Source: Podila epigama (Eukaryota; Mortierellomycota; Mortierellomycetes; Mortierellales; Mortierellaceae). Taken from it: 12,383 nucleotides of DNA. This document shows positions 7,907 to 12,383 of this stretch, one piece after another. The stretch is taken from positions 12,718 through 25,100 of the forward strand of contig JAAAVE010000247.1 of the NCBI GenBank assembly GCA_015679605.1, written 5' to 3'. The notes beneath the pieces were generated by a model that made no database searches, was not told the origin of the DNA, and was given only the letters and a program-made list of their open reading frames with translations. Numbering within the stretch: the first letter of the stretch is position 1; each line of letters starts with the position of its first letter. A program made the translations under genes and the position numbers.

Positions 7907-10220
7907 ATGAGCAAGAAGAAGCTTGATTCACTCGACGATTGGGACCCCTCGGTAGAGAGAGACACTTTTGGAAACCAACACCCGTTCGCTACCGCTTCTC
8001 TCTCCTCTGAATCAATTGACAAAGGGAAAAACCCTCAGCCAGCCCCTTTTCCGTTTGGTAAAAACAGACTACTTTCATTGTGCCTGACTGAGCTTTTTTT
8101 GCCCTTTGTGCTGTCTATCACACGCACCCAATGCTGAACTTGTCTTTGTTATAATCTACCATTAACAAAAAATACATTACAGTTCCAAAAGATGAACCAA
8201 CTTTGTATGACATGAATCACCCTGTGGCTATGGCGTCGGCACCTGCACCTGCACCTCCATCTCCTGGCACGTCAAGGGAACACACATACTTCCCTCGTGG
8301 CTTTCAGCCTGTACCACACACCTCGCAAATTGAGAGACATGAACCTGTCCAAGAAGAGGGTAGCTCATGTCCGTCAGTATCCATTTCACTCCCAACACCT
8401 ATTACACCACCCTTGACTACAACAGATACAGGCTCATCTTCATCGCCATCTCCACAACCACCATCCCCGCCTTCACCATCATCACCATCATCTTCTCCAT
8501 TGCCTACATCGTCACCATCAACTTTGCAGTCCCCGTTACTACCTCGGCAGGTAGAGCAAGAGCAACAGCAGGCTACAGAGGACGACGAAACCGTATCCTT
8601 GGCTCCTTCAAACGCGCACACAACTCTAGCCAGATCACAATCCCGTCCACATAGCTATGGGGCCATCAATAGCGGTAGCACCACGAACCATACTCCAGCA
8701 GCAAGCGTGTTTGGCAGTGTGCATCGTCACAAACACAGCCTGACAAAAAGTAAGGGAGCATGCTACAACCTTTCTTTGAGAGTCCTTTGTCGTTGAGAAT
8801 TTTTTTTTTTTTTTTGAGTTTTGAAGTTTGAGTTTTGACATATTTTCTCATTCTTCCAATTGATCCTCCTAATTCTACTTTGTAGAGGCTTCGTATATGT
8901 GGTGCAAATTCTTGTTTGCTATTGCTTTGATCCTAGGCCTAGGATGCTGGCTCTACATCAGATTCTATGTAAGTACAACATTTGCACTTGCCTATGTCAT
9001 CCTTTCTGCGATGGTCATTTGGACACGACACCAACTTTGGTTCTTCTCTTTAACTTAAATCTTTTTTACGGTAAACAGTTCCTTGTGGATGGTTCATGTA
9101 TGACCCGAGAATTTACAGAGACAAGTAGACAATCACCTGTATTCCTTTCTTTTAATGAGAGTTGGCGTCTCAGGATATCTGTCCGGGACAATCTGGTAAT
9201 TTGAATGGACTATGTTAGATTGATATATACACATCGTTACGTCCATTTTCTAACTTACTTCTACTCCTTGTATCAAACCCATTCTGAATATCTTTGGATC
9301 CGTAAGTATGCCAACATTGTTGTCAAACAATCCGATAGCTGGGATGAGGAAACGATAATGGTTTATCAAAATTGGTCAGCAAGTGGGCCAGAACTATTCG
9401 ATGCTTTTAGCCGCAATATACATCCTGACATGTCCATTCACCTGACAACGTTTGGCTTCTATCTCGACGGGGACTCGAGTGAGATGAAGAAGCGCCTTTT
9501 GCGGGGCCAGTGCGGCCGAGTCGATATACAACTTGAGTATCCTCGCAAGCTGCCTGGTGCACAGATGTTAGAGATTGACATCACCCATGGAAACGTGGAA
9601 TTTCAGTTCGATAAGCATATTAAAGGAGCTTTACCGTCCTTTGAAGAAATTGCTGTTACGGTAGCCTCAGGCAACGTTCGACTGGAGAACGTGCCTGTGC
9701 TCAACTCGACTAGAATCAACGTCATTGAGGGACAGGTGAGCGGCTCAGTTCGGACGGTGGGTAAGGTGGACGTTTCGTTAGCGAAGGGGCCAATTGATTT
9801 AACTGTCCAGAATGTACTTCTCGATGGGGAAGAACCACGGGACGCGACGAACATGGACATTAGGCTTGGGACCTTTCAGGGCCCGATCGACCTGCAAGTG
9901 GTAAGTTTGTTGACCTCTGTACTTTGAGCTTTGGACTTGAACGTATCACGTTTTGAACGGAATTTAATTTTGACACATGTTTTCTATTTGTCAAATCGAC
10001 AAAAAAATAATAGTCACCTTCTTTCTTTGGGCACTTTGACTTGGCCACGAGCCTTGGTCAACTAGCCATAGAAGCTGAAGGTGCTCGGCTCAAGTCCAAG
10101 ACAGCAAGCCAGCTCTCTGGATGGGTATCTCCGGATAGACAGGAGCCGCCAAATGCGTCCTCTTTAATTAATATCCGTGCAAACAATGGCGATGGAAGGT
10201 TGAAGGTTGTCAAGGGATAG
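7907..10220 (+). CDS. Paralogue C: type II membrane protein with long Ser/Pro linker and beta-repeat lumenal domain
   Basis: Exons: 7907-8057, 8183-8749, 8886-8968, 9079-9195, 9307-9900, 10014-10220; 572 aa. The signature DPSVERDTFGNQHPF is at residues 13-27. The cytosolic linker is almost twice as long as in A and B, because of a Ser/Pro-rich stretch, a Glu/Gln-rich stretch and a basic His/Lys end (HRHKH). PLLP is present at 168-171 but has no acidic residue at -4; YGAI is kept at 209-212, in the opposite order to B. The membrane helix is about residues 248-264. The lumenal domain has Cys274, Cys375, sequon N439-S-T and the blocks RLENVPV, GQVSGSVRTVGK and KGPIDLTV. The exon 5 acceptor is GTAAG (AAG rather than CAG/TAG), supported by alignment of NIVVKQSDSW with A and B. 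The C-terminal exon is the most diverged: it keeps GHFDLA and a GW pair but lacks the LPRI block. Function unknown. Confidence 0.87.
8431..8530 (+). repeat. Low-complexity Ser/Pro-coding tract in exon 2 of paralogue C
   Basis: About 100 bases of imperfect TCATCA/CCATCA/CCACC-type trinucleotide repeats encode a run of Ser and Pro in the cytosolic linker. A and B lack it, so it expanded in C alone. It is likely intrinsically disordered. Confidence 0.75.
8800..8815. repeat. Poly(T) tract, 16 nt, in intron 2 of paralogue C
   Basis: T16 within the intron 8750-8885, followed by two near-copies of GAGTTTTGA. Confidence 0.85.
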
Positions 10221-10437
10221 CATGCAGCTTTGGGTTGATGACCCAAAAGACCCAAAAGGGCCGCGGGTCACCATTAGACAAGGTTCACCTCCTTGCCAAG
10301 TCCTTTTTGTATATAGACGTTTCAGAATAATTTGATTCATGAAATTAATTTAAATTTTATTCACTCTGTGCACTTAGGTCACCGATGCTTGAAAATGATT
10401 TGATGCCTTTTTTTTTTTAGTTGCACTATTGACTTTA
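10221..10437. other. Convergent intergenic region between paralogue C and the secreted-protein gene
   Basis: 217 bases between two 3' ends. It holds GACCCAAAAG/GACCCAAAAGG direct repeats (about 10240-10260), a GC-rich patch (GGGCCGCGGGTCACC), then A/T-rich sequence (AATTAATTTAAATTTTATT near 10345) that could carry 3' end signals for either strand, and a T10 run near 10410. No ORF of note. Confidence 0.55.
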
Positions 10438-10797
10438 TCACTTGGAAATGAGAACACTCTGGGAAGCGTATGGTCCACCCATCCTTTTGACAGTAGCACT
10501 GGTCATGACATGAGTGACTTTGCCGGTGCATTTTTTACCAGAGTAAAAAGTGAGTTTTGCTTTTGGTCCGGAATGGTAGTGGACAGAGCCAACAGCAGTG
10601 AGGCCGTGGTTTTGACAACCATACTTGGATAGGAACTTTGAGCGGCCCAGGTTGTCGGCCTCAGGGTAGACAGAGAAGGCTGGGATATTGGGGTCGGCAA
10701 AAGGGACAGCGTCAACGGTGTTGGTCGTAGAGGATGAGGAGAGGAGAAGGAGGGTAGTAGTGAAGACCAAGGTGACGAAGGCAGTGATTTTTGTCAT
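10438..10797 (-). CDS. Small secreted protein, two cysteines
   Basis: Single-exon ORF of 119 aa. Residues 1-30 form a classical signal peptide: MTKITA, a hydrophobic core (FVTLVFTTTLLLL), a Ser/Thr-rich stretch and a VDA-V cleavage site. The mature chain is about 89 aa, with two Cys (in KYGCQNHG and GKKCTGKV) that could form one disulfide, and alternating short strand-like segments such as KLTFYSGKKC and SQSVLISK. That pattern resembles small beta-rich secreted proteins of fungi, including beta/gamma-crystallin-like folds, but this is a loose resemblance and I do not recognise the family. The ATG context (AACAAAAATGAC) is good, with an A-rich leader. The gene runs toward paralogue C. Role unknown: wall-associated, antimicrobial or effector-like functions are all possible. 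No intron is needed. Confidence 0.78.
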   Translation of the reverse strand: MTKITAFVTLVFTTTLLLLSSSSTTNTVDAVPFADPNIPAFSVYPEADNLGRSKFLSKYGCQNHGLTAVGSVHYHSGPKAKLTFYSGKKCTGKVTHVMTSATVKRMGGPYASQSVLISK

Positions 10798-11041
10798 TTT
10801 TGTTATTGTTGTTCTGGTGGTGGTGGTGGTCTTTGTGGATCAGTGTAGTTATACGAGCGAAGAATTTGAAGAATACTTGGCAGATGTGATGACGAGGGAG
10901 AATGAAGATGAAGAAGAGAATGGAAGTGAAAGAGATGAGAGAAGAAGAATAAGAAGAAGAAACAGAAGAAACAGGATCTTTCATCCCTTTAAATGCCCAT
11001 AACCATTCTCTCATCGTCCCATTCATTTTTGATTTGATCAT
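10798..11041 (-). promoter_or_regulatory. Promoter and pyrimidine-rich leader of the secreted-protein gene
   Basis: Read on the minus strand, this has a TTTAAA box (10988-10993), then more than 100 bases of almost pure CT/TTC-rich sequence, then a CCACCACCACCACCAGAACAACAATAAC leader up to the ATG. A CT-rich block upstream of the start is typical of highly expressed fungal genes. Plus-strand ORFs here are shadows of this low-complexity sequence. The transcription start is inferred. Confidence 0.5.
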
Positions 11042-12253
11042 TCATAACGACCACACCAAAAGAGAACCCAACCCCCGTGTTTGCTCAGCTAAAAAATCCC
11101 TCGTGCTGTGATATTCAGCCCATTGGCTGTCAGCCATGGTCCCATCCTGTCGACTCTCGTTGCTCTTCCTGGTTCCTCTTTGTGATGTGCGAATACGCTC
11201 CATAGTCTGTCTCCTGTACTCGTTGGCTCTCTGTATGAGCATACGCACTCTTTTTTTTTCTTTCTAAGTGTTATTAGTAGGTCGCCTAGGAAACATCTGT
11301 CTCCGTGCTTTTTCTTTGGCCAACGTCTTCATTCTCCTTATGATAGCCCTCGATACCATCAACTCGACATACAGTATAGCGAGAGTGAAGACAAAACCAG
11401 AAAAAAAAATGATGGGTACCTGAGGTGTTTTTTTTTTTTTTTTTTTTTTTGCTTTCTCGAATCACATGGATGGGAAATAATTTGTGACAAAGGGGAAAGG
11501 GAGAAATGAAAATACCTTAAAAATTGTCCAGGTGGCCCATATTGTTCCAAAAATGAAATTGCAATGTAGGGCCATACTCTTGGTTGATCGGACCTCAGGT
11601 TTAGTCGCACCAATTATTCCGTTAAAATGATATGGTGCAAAATGGCATTCAGCAGGAAACCTGGCATTCATTCCATGACGGTATATTGATGCCCCTGAAT
11701 CCTCGAAAGTGAGGGCTAGAGCATGTTCAGCTTCACGTTTGTCTAGGCGACAAATTGGTGAGATGGTATAAAAAAGTATCACCATTTTTTTTTATTTCTC
11801 AGTGTCATCTTTCACCGCAAACAACGATAGCAATAGCATTTCTTTTTTCTATTGTTATATCGAGGGAGGTGTTCATGGAGTGGTGGGACTGAGATGCACT
11901 GACAAACTACACAAGTTGTTCAGTGAGATGGCACTTTCAAGGCAAGAAACGTGACATTAGGCTCTGATAATTGCCCGCATTTTTTTTTCTTCATCCTCAA
12001 AAAAGAAATCTTCTCCACACATCCCCCCTTCATCTGTTTCCCCACTTTTGGCGTTGTGAGTGTGGGGTAAATCAAGTCAGGGTATGAGGTGAGGGAAAGT
12101 GAGGCAGATGATCTCTCACCAATTGCAATGAGTGTGTGCGCCATAAAAACCTTTGCGTCCCTTGGATTTATGCTCAAGGTCCGCACTGTATGGTTCGTAC
12201 TCGGCGTTCAGCTTCCCATCTTGGTCAAAGAGTAGAACAACTCCCTCATTTCT
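11042..12253 (-). CDS. Unrecognised membrane protein, 3' portion (partial, multi-exon)
   Basis: Minus-strand exons that join in phase: 12253-12120, 11898-11816, 11742-11516, 11419-11357, 11263-11042 (TGA at 11044-11042). Donors and acceptors: GTGAGA/CAG, GTGAAA/TAG, GTATTT/CAG, GTATCG/TAG. The product segment includes VVLLFDQDGKLNAEYEPY, an NTS sequon, EKRNAIAIVVCDKREAEHAL, several Cys, a hydrophobic stretch FIFGTIWATWTIF running into VPIIFFSGFVFTLAILYVEL (one long or two short membrane helices), and a basic tail KEKKRVRM...RRQTMERIRTS. The last intron (11264-11356) is 93 nt with a CTACTAATAAC branch-point-like sequence just before its TAG; if retained, translation ends at that TAG after a different basic tail (VSRAIIRRMKTLAKEKARR). 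This model rests only on phase and consensus. The 221-nt intron 11899-12119 is the weakest step. Family not recognised; the 5' end lies to the right. Confidence 0.45.
11428..11450. repeat. Poly(T) tract, 23 nt (poly(A) on the coding strand of the minus gene)
   Basis: T23 inside the proposed minus-strand intron 11420-11515, eight bases upstream of its acceptor. On the transcript it is an A run, so it is not a polypyrimidine tract. Confidence 0.88.
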
Positions 12254-12383
12254 CTACTGCACAAACCATAACGTTGATTGGAGAAAGTGGGACGATCCTT
12301 GCAGAACAAAGACGGATGTATGATGTGCCCCATTTCAGGAAATCAAAGAGCCAATCGAATAAACGGCCAAATCACCAAAAAAA
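12254..12383 (-). other. Right edge: possible further exon of the minus-strand membrane gene
   Basis: A minus-strand frame is open from 12371 to 12246 and reads GRLFDWLFDFLKWGTSYIRL at its start, aromatic and amphipathic. It would join in phase to the exon starting at 12253 through a 49-nt GC-AG intron (GCAAGG to GCAGTAG, 12302-12254). This is short and speculative. Nothing else is supported here. Confidence 0.25.

Larger units (their letters stand above)
3174..10220 (+). repeat. Tandem array of three paralogous membrane-protein genes (A, B, C)
   Basis: Three genes in the same orientation, separated by 354 and 259 bases, share architecture along their whole length. All have six coding exons with intron phases 1,1,0,0,0. 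Exon 4 has 37, 38 and 39 codons and exon 5 has 198, 197 and 198 codons in A, B and C. Exon 2 (the cytosolic linker) varies most: 294, 303 and 567 nt. The copies are too diverged at nucleotide level to be recent duplicates, yet intron positions are retained, so the array arose by old tandem duplication of an intron-bearing gene. Confidence 0.88.

Noticed and set aside
8304-8621. 105-codon minus-strand ORF rich in Gly/Asp
   Set aside because: It is the antisense shadow of the Ser/Pro-coding repeat in exon 2 of paralogue C.
8930-8945. Perfect 16-bp palindrome ATCCTAGGCCTAGGAT
   Set aside because: It lies inside the exon encoding the membrane helix of paralogue C (Ile-Leu-Gly-Leu-Gly) and is explained by codon choice; no second copy was seen.
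9205-9306. N-terminal extension of the exon 5 frame of paralogue C (MDYVRLIYTHRYVHF...)
   Set aside because: It falls in the intron between 9195 and 9307; A and B have no counterpart, and the phase fits an acceptor at 9305-9306.
10688-11002. Plus-strand ORF with Val-rich and Arg/Glu-rich stretches
   Set aside because: It overlaps the signal-peptide region and CT-rich leader of the minus-strand secreted-protein gene and is the reverse of low-complexity sequence.
466-12383. Mobile elements, tRNA/rRNA genes, CRISPR arrays
   Set aside because: No transposase or reverse transcriptase motifs, no terminal repeats with target duplications, no cloverleaf-like or spaced-repeat structures were seen.

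Overview
The window looks like nuclear DNA of an intron-rich filamentous fungus, most likely an early-diverging lineage such as Mucoromycota. This is inferred from gene style: many short GT-AG introns, pyrimidine-rich 5' leaders, long poly(T) runs outside exons, a kinetochore gene resembling the largely fungal DASH/Dam1 complex, and a small secreted Cys protein. There are no prokaryotic signals, rRNA, tRNA, CRISPR arrays or transposon ORFs. All exon models were built by hand from splice consensus, reading phase and comparison between paralogues.

Layout, left to right: (1) the 3' end of a SUN-domain gene (1-465, +). (2) A nine-exon, 401-residue coiled-coil protein resembling DASH subunit Spc34 (672-2766, +), with one GC-AG intron. 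(3) Three tandem, same-strand paralogues (A 3174-5269, B 5624-7647, C 7907-10220) of a type II single-pass membrane protein family that I cannot name beyond a DUF4097-like beta-repeat lumenal domain. (4) A convergent gene for a small secreted protein (10438-10797, -). (5) An unrecognised membrane-protein gene on the minus strand (about 11042-12253), probably continuing past the right edge.

The three tandem genes are the most interesting part. Each has six coding exons with introns at equivalent places and in the same phases (1,1,0,0,0). Each encodes a short N-terminal cytosolic signature (DPSxERxTFGNQxPF), a fast-diverging Pro/Ser-rich cytosolic linker with PLLP and/or YGAI motifs that resemble vacuole/endosome sorting signals, one transmembrane helix, and a lumenal domain of about 300 residues with two conserved cysteines, a conserved N-glycosylation sequon and repeated short beta-strand motifs. 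The inferred picture is a family of endomembrane or vacuolar surface proteins whose lumenal fold and cytosolic tag are conserved while the linker varies. No experimental function can be read from the sequence.
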